A stretch of 64,000 nucleotides of DNA. Source: Dipylidium caninum. Taxonomy: Eukaryota; Platyhelminthes; Cestoda; Cyclophyllidea; Dipylidiidae. The notes below the pieces were generated by a model. The model was not told the origin of the DNA. It saw only the letters and a list, made by a program, of their open reading frames with translations, and did not search any database. The translations under genes and the position numbers were made by a program. The stretch spans positions 186,001 through 250,000 of the forward strand of contig QEYB01000882.1 in NCBI GenBank assembly GCA_017562135.1, in the 5' to 3' direction. Of this stretch, positions 13,001-24,186 are shown piece by piece (position 1 is the stretch's first letter; each line of letters starts with the position of its first letter).

Positions 13001-13648
13001 ATCAGGCGAACAGGCTTCCAAGTACGGAAATACGGATAAAGTGGCCCAATGATGTCTACGCCATCGATAAGAATACGCATATAAGTAGGAAGATTGCAGG
13101 GATTCTCACAAATGTTAGCTGCAGCAGTCTAAATTCTGCACGCTGCCTGGTTGGTAAGATTTGGTATTTGTTGTATATGTATATTACCTACATGCTAGGC
13201 ATTGGAATAAATGTGGCTAACTCAAGACCGACGATCTGCTTGCATGATTTGATCAGGTCTGGTTCTGAAGGTTCAAATATGATGTTACCAACAGTGGGCG
13301 TTGTAATTGGCCGGACATTAAATTTTCTTGAGAACCTAATTCTTCGCTTCGAAACAGGTGGTCCGGGAGAAGTAAAGGACCTATATACGTCATGTTGGGT
13401 TCACACGTGAGTAATGGCCCGTGAAGCCATAATTTGGCATTTTTGTAATTAGTCCCTTTCAATGTTTTAGGGGTCAACGCATAAGGGCCCTGCGAAAAGA
13501 TTGTTCAAATTATTATACAATCACTGGTGTTGATGAATACGGATATCTTCGTGTTGTTAATGGTAGGGATGAGGAATCTGTTCTTTCCCCCGATGGTAAC
13601 TCAATCGATATGCTGGCCGGGAATGTGGTATCGCGCGGCGCTTCGTGA
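10088..13648 (+). CDS. HLCS: Holocarboxylase synthetase / biotin-protein ligase
   Basis: HLCS forms biotinyl-5'-AMP and attaches biotin to lysines of carboxylases. Nine exons close in phase: 10088-10378, 10449-10658, 10905-11039, 11754-11941, 11979-12046, 12092-12270, 13006-13153, 13199-13406, 13471-13648. They give about 534 residues (the human protein is about 726). The N-terminal part (RRYTVYSLLDNDWIRD, then YLTEYNGKVLLILSS) matches the regulatory domain of animal HLCS. The catalytic core shows the adenylate/biotin loop GIGRGSNRWISPRG near residue 298 and IKWPNDVY with the key lysine near 369, then GIGINVANSRPTICL. The C-terminal SH3-like domain ends in LSPDGNSIDML. Introns of 37, 45 and 45 bp occur. 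The start is the first ATG after in-frame stops. The very N-terminus (about residues 1-30) is not conserved and less certain. Confidence 0.92.
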
Positions 13649-14284
13649 GGTGTACATGCTTGGGGTGATTTGACATTAAATCGTTTTCTGGTCTCTTGTG
13701 TTTTGAAGCCCATGAGGAATGCTTTGGGGGTTGGTGGCACGTAGTTTGGGACGGTGGGTTAGTGTCTAGCTGGCTTGGTGCAATAACCGGCGTGGATTCT
13801 GGGGGTTGAGAGTTAGTCATGCAGTTCCCGATGAACTTAGTGGGTAAATAGGAATGTTATATGATTACATAAATTGCGATTATGTGAAACTCATCAATGG
13901 AGCTGAACCGCATTTAGTCATTTGTTACAATGAAATGAGCGTGTTGTTTAATCGCACCTAATATTGCCGTACTCCATGAAATCTGCTGTCTAAGTGGGTT
14001 CGTGGATAGGGTGATTCTAGCCGATTCTGATCGGCTATTTCCTTGTCCAGCAATAATTCTGGGACTACGTATTTATGTAGTAGTCTGTTTATGCTGATTA
14101 TATTGTGTGTAGACCCATAAGGCTCTGAACATAAGATTTGTCTAAGAATTTCATCCAATATCCACAGATATTTATTTCATCATGTTATGCATAATGAATA
14201 TGCGTTATCCTAATGTACGTATTTAGGTATTGTTCATGATTTTGTTAGTCGCAGTTCACACTTCCTTTTCTGCGTATCTTTTAG
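13649..14284. other. Intergenic spacer between HLCS and the zinc-finger gene
   Basis: This holds the HLCS 3' UTR and the upstream region of the next gene. A 66-codon minus-strand frame (13958-14158) begins with a good ATG but matches nothing I know. The first 170 bases are G/T-rich on the plus strand. Confidence 0.4.
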
Positions 14285-14287
14285 AGA
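14285..14287 (+). promoter_or_regulatory. Splice acceptor directly before a start codon
   Basis: A pyrimidine tract followed by TATCTTTTAG ends at 14284, leaving only AGA before the ATG at 14288. This is either the end of a 5' UTR intron or a trans-splicing acceptor for a spliced leader. Flatworms use both, and the sequence alone does not distinguish them. Confidence 0.4.
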
Positions 14288-17200
14288 ATGTACCAGACCT
14301 CGGATTACACATCTCAAAGTTATGAATACATTGATCCTTCCACTACTTCTCTCGGTGAAACTCAACAACATCCACAACAATATCAACAACAACAACTCCT
14401 GTTGCTTGACTCTAACGATTTGGAGACTGTTGATTTAGACACGGTTCGAAAAATAAATGCTAGAATGGCTCCTTCAAACCCTAAGGCACCAGTGTGTTCA
14501 AATAAAAATCCTCTCCGTCTAATTCAACAAGGTGACCGTTTCATTACTACTCAAAACATAAAGAATTCGAGTCTGCAGCAAATTATTCAAATTTTAGCCA
14601 ACGATGCCCTTATAAAGCAAAGCAAAGACGGTCCCAATGTATTTTGTTTTCACGATCGTAATGTTAATTCGCGAATACTCCTTCGATTGGAACATGCCCG
14701 CTTAAAATCACAGCACCAACAAAATCGGCAACGTACGCAGTCGGAGAAGGCATGTAGTGAGACTGGCAGTCACTCAAGCCTTACTCATTCGCAAGATGAG
14801 ACTCCTAAACGTCGGCGTGGACGGCGGCCAGGCAGGAAAAACAAGACTGCAGAAGAAGAGGACCCTGATTTTGAACCCGATCTGCCCATAGAGGAGATCT
14901 TGCCTTTCCCTATCATTCGGAAAAAGGCTCCCGTTGTTGCGTCGAACAGCACTAAGGGACTTGGAGTCGGTAGGGTCTCCAAACCACCCAAGTATCTGGT
15001 GGGTCATTTGGATCATTTTCGTATCAATCTCTCCTTTATTGCATTAACAGTTATTTTTGGTCGTTTTCACTGAAAGGATCTTGGTAACCAACATTTGCTA
15101 ATTAGGGATTGTTTACTAGACCGGTTCCATTCTATCTACCAGTATTGCTTTGGTCAATTCATGATATTGTATTGTTTCTTTTGTGTCGGAGGTTCTCCAT
15201 GTAATCTTTCTATCTCGCTTTGTTTCGCATTTATCCTATCCCCGCATCTCGCGTAAGGAAGTCCACCTGACACTAGTGACTGTTCTCTGAAAACTTCATA
15301 TTTTTTCCCTCCGTCTGCTTCTTATGTCTGCGAATAATGCAAGTCCAAGGGAAATTAACTACATATTTTGAAACTCTCTTTTTTGTATTAAAGACATTCA
15401 GGATAATCTACTTAGGGTTGCACCTTGAACTACTAATTGCTTTTACATTGTTTTATGTTAGCAAAACCATTTTGCTACATCACTTTTTACCTAAAATAGT
15501 CGGTGTGCGGCCACTTTACAGAAGGTCGCAAATACACCAGAGTAAAATTTTAGGATTGGATAGATTGGGAAGATGTTATATTTCTCAATTGAATAGTAAC
15601 TGCATGAATACTGACTATAACTCCGAATCGTTTCTCATCATCTGCAGTGTAAACTCCGTTTACGATTTCTGACTGCGCCTTATAATGCCAAGGCGAGTTC
15701 GAAAATTTTTCTTCCAGCATTGACAGAATACTTAATTTTACAATAATACGCGATTTTGATGACATGAAATTCATTACGGATGTAGTTAGATTAGTTTTAA
15801 AAAAGATAGTATAACTTTGCCCATTTATTAGAAATGACCTTACACGTTTTGGTTCTTAACTAACTAGTTTAGCAACCACGGGTATAATTTGCTAATGTAA
15901 ATTAACGCGAAAAAGAAGATAAGTGCTGACATCTGATTTCCTTTCAATCGTTATAATTGGTTTTTAAAAGATCAAAGACTATAAACATTTACGGTTGGAG
16001 GACTTGAAGGAAGACGACATGGAAACTGGGGAGGGTGAAAATTCCGCGACTGCTCTCTCTGATGTCGACTCTAATGTTGGATACTCTGATTATGACGATG
16101 GAGCTGGTTCGAATTCAGGTGGCGAGAGTGGTGGGAATCGAAAAGCTGGTAATTTTTTTTTAATGTCCTTATATGATTCTGATATTTACTTTTTTGGTTT
16201 TCGCTTGCAGAATCACTAGGATTCGACTGTGATAAATGCGAGAAGTCATTTTCCACACGTGCCGGTCTTTCTCGGCACAAAATGCTTAAGCATAATCCTA
16301 ACGGAGATATAAAGCGGGTTGGTCCGTGGTCTGATCCTGTTTTATCTGCTCTTCGTCGACGCAACCGTCTGAAAGAAGTTTGTTTTTTGTTCATTGTTTC
16401 TTAATCAGCGACTGATATTGGTGGCATTTTCGGCACCTTCTTTGTTTGTTGTAGGCGTTAGAGAAGGCTACTCCTGAAGATATTGCCGATATTGCGGCCC
16501 CTAAAGTAGCCCAAAAAGTCTCACTTTGGGATTATCTTTTTTTCCGCACTGAGGCCTCCGTGACCTCCCCTACTCAACGTCCTAGAACCCCTGTTCCTCC
16601 TCCAGACTTACCTTCTCTCCTTGTGGAATATATAGAATTCGTGAATCAATTTCGAGGCTTTCTTAACAAGCACGTGAAGGTCGTCGAAAGTGTCAATACT
16701 TCGAGTGACACGAAGAAGTTGGTGGACGAACTAGAGACGGATGAAGAAGATGCAGTAATTTCTTGTGGTGGACCTGCGCCAGCTTCCGTAAAACGCCGTC
16801 GGTACCTCCGCATGAAAAGGCGACGAAAAATAACTCGTAAGATGAACTCCATATAGGGCTAGCTTTGAAGGCCTATGTGTTTGATAATGACCAATTTTTC
16901 TTTAGAACCCGAAAATATCGACCCTACTAATCAGGATCTTGAGTCCAAAAAAGATGTAAACAACTCTACATCAGAACTAAGTGTCATCGAAAGGTCCTCA
17001 CCACAGGTATCATCGAAAGGCATCGAGGACACTGGTACTGCAGATGAACAAGATGGTGTCATTCGAGTGAATTACTTGTAGTATACTTTATGATCACTTT
17101 ATTTTAATGTAAATTAAGTACATTTTTTAATTAGGTCATGAGCCAATTTGAAGCAAATGTACTGGGTCTTGAGATTGGTCGGTATATACCGATCTGGCCT

Positions 17201-18027
17201 CCTTCCGAAGGTTATTTGCCACGCCGTTATGGTGTGGTGCAGCAGGAGCGGCCTCCACCGTCGTCATCCGCATCATCAACACCAAAGAAATCGCGTACTT
17301 CTGATTCTCTTCCTAAGCGTGCACTTATTACAACAGGCGAGCAGCTACAACCAGCCCAAACTATTTTTGAAAATACTCGACCTAACGAAGAAGAGGAAGA
17401 TTTAGAACCGGTTCTAGCTCCTGATCCTGTAGATGAGGAGAAACTGCCCTCCGATTCTAATGCCCCTGTGGAACAGAATGTAGGATATTGGCTACGTATT
17501 TTTTGTTCTGATCCGTATCGTTTGAGTCTCATGCTGGTCTTCCTGTTAACCTAGTTTTATCTTCAAAATGAGGGGGTTGGACATCCAATACCCGAAGAGT
17601 GGATCACAAGCGGTGCTTTTATCCCCGTTATTTTGGAATCAGGAGCGTGGAGTGACTTGGTTGTTGAGGCAAGTACTAGGCGTATCTTTCATCGTCCAAC
17701 GGGTCAGCTTGTCTCCATGGCGGCGGAAACAGAACCGAGCGGCGGCGCAGTGGTTGGTGGTACTAGTGTCATTGAAGCTGCCCATACCTCAAATGAAGCC
17801 GCTGCTACAGAGATCGCACCACAGCAGGTATATGTCTCCGATATTTCGCCAACCACGTGTCTGATTATAACTCCAAGTGGTGCTCGATATCAGGTATGTT
17901 GGCATTTATTTATACAGTTAATACTAACCGGACCTAATTTTTCTTCTTTTATTTGAAGGTGGAACACGGCGGGGAGGGTGTTACATCAGCGACGATACAA
18001 GCGATTCTCCAGATGAAGGACTGTTAG
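14288..18027 (+). CDS. Nuclear protein with one C2H2 zinc finger and AT-hook
   Basis: Eight exons close in phase to about 777 residues: 14288-14998, 15971-16148, 16211-16377, 16455-16836, 16906-17066, 17135-17479, 17573-17893, 17959-18027. The N-terminus is glutamine-rich (about residues 25-37, from a CAA-rich run). A basic KRRRGRRPGRK segment near 174-184 looks like an AT-hook. A single C2H2 finger (CDKCEKSFSTRAGLSRHKML then KH; spacing C-X2-C-X12-H-X4-H) lies at about 303-324. Then come SLWDYLFFRTEA, a basic KRRRYLRMKRRRKITR patch and acidic, low-complexity stretches. This suggests a DNA-binding or chromatin-associated nuclear protein. It faintly recalls single-finger proteins such as ZNF839, but I cannot establish orthology. 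The longest intron (972 bp) follows exon 1. Confidence 0.75.
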
Positions 18028-18421
18028 GCGTTTACCGTTGGCCTATTTACCTTGTCCTCCATCTTTATGTACATATTATCAAGGGATTTTATATTTTTAT
18101 ACGATCGCTAGTGCCATCTATGGTGGCTCGTCATAAGTCATAATTACACCATTTCCCAAAATATAAATTTAAGAAAGGTAACGTTTTGCTAAAACGGGTC
18201 GGGATTTAAGGTCGGATTTCCCTGTTGGAAGCGTACTACATCTGAACAGGGGTTCTGGTGCCTAGATATGTTGTTCATGACCGGGGACGAGAATAAGCGA
18301 AGACCTGCTTAAAAAAGTGACTTACACTTTAGCCAGGTGGGGTGAGGAGAGAATGGTGATGCATCGAAGTATTCATTTAAATAAATTGAACATAGGGTAG
18401 TAGGGATCCGCGGCGAGAGAC
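18028..18421. other. Convergent 3' ends of the zinc-finger gene and PPP1R11
   Basis: Only 394 bp separate the two stop codons on opposite strands, so the 3' UTRs may overlap. A plus-strand AATAAA at 18380-18385 could end the zinc-finger transcript. I see no canonical minus-strand signal. Confidence 0.45.
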
Positions 18422-19013
18422 TTAGGATCTTTCACTTTTGGGGTCTGGTGGGGACTGGGAGGGCCCGCCTGGATCCTGTTCGGTTGCGGACACCCTATCA
18501 GTTGTCAGCTTTGCAGCGGCTTTCTTAGTGTAGCAGTGTTTTGTATGACCACGACAGTGTTCCGTGCATTTCTTGGGATTGGGAGAATCACTTTCGCTAT
18601 CGGAATCGGATGAACTTGAAGGATCGTCCCAATTGCGTGGTTTTTCGTAAATACAGCAGCATTTTGACTTCTTCTTGCCCATGTACTCGTTGTCAACTGT
18701 GCCAGGAGCCCACTGAATTGTGTGATGCGCGCCATCAACTATGGTCCGACTTTGGGAGTATCCATCTAGTGCGTCACCGACGTGGCCCCGCAAAACAAGA
18801 GTCTAAGGCGAACAACGTGAGTACAAACGTATTTTGTAAAAATGTAAGTCGCGGTGAGAAAATGAAAGTGGTCAGCTAAATACTACTTCTGGGATAAGTA
18901 ATAACTTGCAAAGGCGCACCCAGGAATAAAACTGAACGCAGACATACTGGTTCTGCTGCGGCTTCGGTGGTGACAGCAACAGGAGATTCAGTAGTCACAA
19001 TGTGGTTAGACAT
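18422..19013 (-). CDS. PPP1R11: Protein phosphatase 1 regulatory inhibitor subunit 11 (inhibitor-3)
   Basis: Inhibitor-3 binds and inhibits PP1 and works with SDS22 in PP1 holoenzyme assembly, partly in the nucleus. Two exons, read right to left, are 19013-18948 (22 codons starting MSNHIV) and 18802-18422, joined in phase 0 across a 145 bp intron. They give 148 residues (human about 126). The family signature [20 protein letters not shown] is intact. The PP1-docking motif just before it, KVEW in human, reads HTIQW here, so the RVxF site is diverged. A Ser/Asp run ([15 protein letters not shown]) and a Cys/His cluster ([14 protein letters not shown]) follow, as in orthologues. The Pro/Ser tail ends KSERS. 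The gene converges on the zinc-finger gene. Confidence 0.93.
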
Positions 19014-20225
19014 CATTAAACAGAGACAAGACGCACGGAGACAGACACGGGGCACAAGCCGGGCGTCCTAGATATTCTGTTTGAAATTGGCACATTTGTA
19101 CCAGTGGAAGTAACAATAAAATCAATATGTCTTTAGACGGAAATGCATCATGTCGTTTATTTCCAGGAGTTAAAAGCAATTTCAGGCAATTAATCTCATT
19201 TTAAATCTTATTTGAATTTATGTTTTTAACTTACCTAAAATATGTGTTTACCCCTGGCCACTGGTTTTTTTCAAAAATGCTGCGCCACTCATAAAACAAA
19301 CAGTGATTATCGCTTCCTCCGACTTAAAATCTCGGCAGTGGTGGAAGACCCCAGCCCCAAACTGCTTTTACTATGGAATAGAAAAGTGTGGTGCAGTAAT
19401 GCGACAAAGTATCTCAGAGTTCACCCCGGTTTCTCTCGATATTATTCTTGATGCCGCAAGTTTGAATGTGATCCAGAAAACCACGGCTTTTTGGGAATTA
19501 TGACCCCAATTCGTAGTGTCCCAACCACCATTTTGCAAGCTAACCACCTATCTCATCTGGATTATTTGCACGGCCTGACATTCTACGGCGACTACGCAAG
19601 TTATTTCGTCACCTGCATGGCATTCTGCCACACGTTAAATCATGGAAGAGTAACGGGAGCCCAAATTTGAATACTGGTACACCCCCCATGTTAGAAGCTT
19701 TCGCTTCGAATGATAGTCGAAGACGACATCGACGGTATCAAACAGTGCATCTCCGTCTGACTAATCAATTATTCGCCATCAGCATGTCTAGTCATCTAGA
19801 CCGACGATTTGGATGGCCCTAAGGCCGAACCACGGCTCATTTTTGTTCCACAATCATAAATTGGACTCCTGAACTTTAACGAACCTGAAACAACAGCCAC
19901 CATATCAAACCACCACGAACACCGTCCTCCCACATCCTAATCTACACGATCATCGGTGGCACGCACTAACACCACGGTATCCCACTCATTGAAATAACCC
20001 CTAGATGTCAAACGCGCATACAAAACCCTATCAAATACATGGATATGGAGGACAGGTAGATGTAACTCTCAAATAAATTGCGAAAGGGGTCATCTTTACG
20101 AGGGAACCTTGTCTGAGGACAACCGGCACACAAATAGGTAGCATACTAGTTGGGTAAATATACGATGCAATATAGATTTTTCTCATAAAACCAGAAGTTC
20201 CACATGAAGAGTAATAATCAAACCA
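19014..20225. other. Spacer between PPP1R11 and NMD3
   Basis: About 1.2 kb between two genes on the minus strand. It holds the PPP1R11 promoter side and the NMD3 3' UTR. I see no recognisable gene. The 19650-20100 part is relatively rich in C and A on the plus strand but shows no clear repeat. Confidence 0.4.
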
Positions 20226-23025
20226 TTAACCATTCTCCATACGTTCATTCAGGGGCACTTCTAAAGCAATTTCAAAAATATACATTACTTTAACACAACT
20301 TAACAAATCTGAAGTAACAAACCAAGTAATACAAAAATAAATCACCTTCGGCGTCAACGAATTCTTCACCAGAGCAGCTTGAGGTATCACCATCCTCATC
20401 GTCGACATCCGTTTCCATCTCCGAAATGATTTCGGTGTCGGTCATGGTAGTCGTATCGATGACAGTCTCTTCAGTCGAAACTAGTCGTTTTCGATGCCGC
20501 CGACGTTGTCGATTGGATGAAGAGCAGAGGCGTTGGATGAGAACCACTTGGGGGCGCTTGTCTTCTGGAATAGCCTCAAAATCAGCGTGATTTATGTTTG
20601 CGTTCCTCAAATCTAAACTAAACGAGGAAAAAGGTAGGTGAAATAACGGCAATGTTGGGTTACATTGTGGAGGAAGCCATAGAGGACGAATTTAACTTGG
20701 CAGCAAAAGAAGGATCTGGGTGTACTCATGGAAGCACTAACAGCTCATATAAATGAACGGGCGCAACAAGGTACAGACACTCCAAATGCGCAGTTTAACT
20801 ATATTAAATAAAGGAAGATGTATAACTCATATTTGGTGGGCAACATTCTTAGCTAGAATCAAGAATCTGCCTTCTACAAATGAAGTGAATAGTCATAAAT
20901 GCATGAATAATTACGGTCGCACGAAGCATATGCATTACTATAAGAAAGCAATCTGAGAGGATGTTATGTTTTAAACCCGGCAACTCACCGCGAGAATATC
21001 GAGTAACGTAGTGTAGTTAATATTTATTATTGTTTTTGAAAACAATTTCATCAACCAAATAGGTTACGCGTTTTTTCAATATTTTATAACAAAAAAGGCG
21101 AATTCACAAGTCTATTTTCGATGTCAGTATATAAAAGACTGGACGATATTAGTATGATCAGTAGAAAAATGGGAACGGGTAAATCAATTCACCTAAAGTA
21201 CAAATTTTGTGGCTACATTTGAACAGTTATTTTCCCAATCTTTAATCCCAATTTTACCGCTTAAAGTGAAAACCAAACCTTTGATCAATTTATCCCAATT
21301 TCTAGTTAGGGAAGAGATCAAAACTACACTGGAAAGGCTCAGTAACAAAGTGCAATTAAGACATCTTTATCACGGAAAAAATAAGTGCAGCCGAAGTTAA
21401 AACTTTGCTATTCTACATGGCAAGAAAATCGTGGTTAGCACAAAATAATCCCATTATTATTTGATGACTAATAGAGACGGAAGTTGAAAATCGAAGTGTG
21501 AGTTAACAACATACCCGGTAACCAAGTCGCCGATTTTGAGCACATGACCGAGGTGAGTTCGGACATAGACCTGGTCACCATCTTCTCCCCCCTCACCCAA
21601 ATGAGCGGAAGGGACTATCCAAACCCCAACGGGCTTTAAACTAGCCTGTTCCATGAAGACTGTTGTCTTAGAGGATTGAACACTGCATTGACCATCGCCC
21701 TCCACATCCATTACAAAGAACTCTGTCAAATTTCTTGGATTCGAAATGGGAGTGAAGGGATTGGCACAGTAAGTCTGCATATCTATGTCTTTGATGGCGC
21801 AGGATGTTGGTTCCAGCAGTCGAATTTTGTCTGTGATTTTTTTAACCAGAAGGATTTGGCTGACCAAACCTAGACGACTGGCAAATTGTTTAGACAAACA
21901 GACTACATCGTTCTTGCAAACAGGTGCAACATCGAGGCAAAAAGTAAACTTGTAATTGTATGTATTGCTGTGCACATCATGTGACTTAAGCTGTTGGGAG
22001 GTTTGAATCCGACATGGAATCAGTTTACTCACATATTCGACAAAGGAGACAGCATCCGAACGCGAAGAAAAGAAGAAATCCATACCGCCTAAAGAATCCA
22101 CGATTTTAGTATCAGTACCACAAGTAAAATGAATTCAAAATGCTATAAGAATTTGCACAAAACGAATTTTTGAAACTAATCGATTCATGAATAGATCTCG
22201 CGCAATTTCACTCACTTCGGAGCGAGATAGACATTTCGGAACAAAAAAGATTATAGAATTAGCCACAGAAACGTAAAGCACTATCGCTACAACATATAAC
22301 ACTATGCTGAAGGTCTAACACACTGATTTTCATTAAAAAAATTCCGAATTTTATGAGTTCAAAATTTAAAAAAAATCGAAAATAAAAATAACAGAACAAC
22401 TAACCCTTAACAGATTTGACGTTGTTGTAATTATGGGGAGCACTTTTACGTATAAGAAGCTGTTCCAAGTGGTGAAGCGTCCGCTTGTGGTCGACTCTTT
22501 GTCGTATTTGGACACAAGCATTCCAATAATCCTTCGCCTCATGTCTCGTACAATCGGAGCATTGTTGAGGATGCATGATGAAGTGCAATTGCGCCTTCTG
22601 TTCCACTACCGTGTTATTGTACATCTCTCCTTGAAGTGTGATCTGAATAGTTAGCCTTCTAGAGTGGGGTTCGGTGAAAAGAAAAGAGGCCTCCTTCAGC
22701 TTATTTTTCTTCCCAATGCCCTTAACTCTTTTTAAGCAAAGGGAAAGTAGTTCTGGGGATTCTAAGGCCGCTGGCACCCATTGTGAAGGTGGATTTAGAA
22801 AGCTAATAGGTCAACGGAATGATGCTCAGTACCGATTGCATTTAGGACAAAAGATAATCGTTTGTTGCCTCGATATATCAGCGGTTATATCGCAGTCTGA
22901 TATGAAACAAGCTTCACACATATTGGTGGGGTTCGAACGAATCGAAGCTCCGCATTGACAACAAAGTCTTAAGGAAAATTATAGATGACGAAACTTTACA
23001 TATATCCCACGCTTGCACTCTCCAT
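20226..23025 (-). CDS. NMD3: 60S ribosomal export protein NMD3
   Basis: NMD3 is the adaptor that loads nascent 60S subunits onto the exportin CRM1. Six exons, read right to left: 23025-23000, 22967-22833, 22802-22405, 22088-21515, 20617-20346, 20260-20226. All phases close to 479 residues (human 503). The first exon is 26 nt (MESASVGY plus two bases) and joins to give GYILCCQCG. Zinc-binding cysteine pairs follow as in the family: CCQC, CEAC, CPKC and later CSDC. Core motifs include FTEPHSRRLTIQ, HSNTYNYKFTF, HEAKDYW and RTHLGHVLKIGDLVTG. The tail has a basic RQRRRHRKR (nuclear localisation type) and then acidic residues. Introns 1 and 2 are only 32 and 30 bp. An alternative N-terminal frame at 23107-23436 was rejected because it does not join in phase. 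Confidence 0.95.
22803..22832 (-). other. 30 bp intron in NMD3
   Basis: GTACTG...CCTATTAG, 30 nt. Reading through gives stop codons (CNRY then TGA). Splicing restores CNRFLNPPSQW, equivalent to the human CERYLQPPGEW. It is among the shortest spliceosomal introns known in animals, if confirmed. Confidence 0.75.
22968..22999 (-). other. 32 bp intron in NMD3
   Basis: GTAAAG...CCTTAAG, 32 nt. It separates the 26 nt starting exon from the zinc-ribbon exon. Splicing joins AT|A (Ile) and gives the family N-terminus GYILCCQCG. Without splicing the frame meets TAA. Confidence 0.75.
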
Positions 23026-24186
23026 CTTCACATGTGAAGAGGAATGAGACAGAACGCGCCGGGGAGAAACAGCCAATCAGATACCAAAAAACTAGTTCGA
23101 GAGAAGTTAAAGCCACCAAACACAAATAAGTAAAAGGATCAAAGAAAGTAAAGGATGAAATGCATGGATTCTGTCTGGATAAAAGAAGATGCGACTAACT
23201 TTGACCATAGAAAAGACCCCTAAAATGTATTTTCGTTGAAAGTTAAACGGCATTAAAGCTATAGAAGCCAAGGCGAGGCCCAGAGTCGAAAATTCAAGAC
23301 CTTTAATCAATACTTTCGTATTGACCGGCCAGGAGTAACTATGATGCTCGCATCTAAAACTATTAACTATATCAAACCAACGAAACAGAAGTAAAGCAAT
23401 CCATACCAAAATCCCGAATGGAGCGCCTGGGAACATCTGCCGCCTACTAGGCAGATGTCAATGCCATTTCGTGAAACGTAAAGGGTTAAAATTGTGGCGA
23501 CACCCGCCAGAGTTCTAGTTCTGCAAATCATCCATTAATATAAAGACTAGAGCACAATTCAGATTTACTTGATGCATGCGGAAGTGATATTGGTGTTTAC
23601 GATATTTTAGCATGGTTCCGTTTACGCAAACTTCTCGATAGTGTTTGCTACCGAATATTTGGCTTAATATTAATATTAAGATTTAGCAGCGAGGCAGCGG
23701 TCTTGAGGCGTGTCAGAGGAAATAATGTTTCTCTAGGGATTGATAATAAGTTGAAAATTTTTTAATTTCGCATGTTGGTTGCCTACGATGCGGCGGTTGT
23801 CAAAGATTCCCTTTAATTCAGCTTTTACAATTGCAACGACAAACAAGGTTCACCCTTTATGTCTCCTCTCAAAATTTAAATTACTGAAGTATTACAGGTT
23901 CCTCACAGCGGCTGCCCTAACGTCTTGTTAGAAATTATGGTTCCTTCTTAGTTGTACAAATGTAAACACTTTTGTGCCAATGTAAACTCAGAAGTACATA
24001 TACATCACAAATTGTTTTATTTTGTTGAATGCGATGAATCCACTAGAGATGAAGCCCCCGCCCCCAATAAAGAATGTTGCCTCCAAATGTCACGCTGATA
24101 AAGTACGATGTACCCGTTCTGATAACAAAAAAGTTGGATAACAAGAGCCCAAACGTTAGACACCTATTGTTGTAACAGATTTCTAG
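23026..24186. promoter_or_regulatory. Bidirectional intergenic region, NMD3 / DNALI1
   Basis: NMD3 reads left and DNALI1 reads right from this 1.16 kb interval, so both promoters should lie here. I see no obvious TATA box at either start. A minus-strand frame (23107-23436) and a short plus-strand frame from 24034 are present but not assignable. The latter may overlap a first DNALI1 exon. Confidence 0.4.

Noticed and set aside
13557..13820. Minus-strand Pro/His-rich frame over the HLCS 3' end
   Set aside because: Overlaps the conserved terminal HLCS exon on the other strand and is low complexity.
17227..17532. 101-codon minus-strand Ser-rich frame in the zinc-finger gene
   Set aside because: Antisense to an acidic/proline-rich plus-strand exon with clean splice sites; composition explains the open frame.
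23107..23436. Minus-strand 109-codon frame starting MFPGAPFGIL upstream of NMD3, considered as its first exon
   Set aside because: Its only donor is in phase 0, which does not fit the phase-2 acceptor of the zinc-ribbon exon. The 26 nt exon at 23000-23025 joins perfectly to GYILCCQCG.
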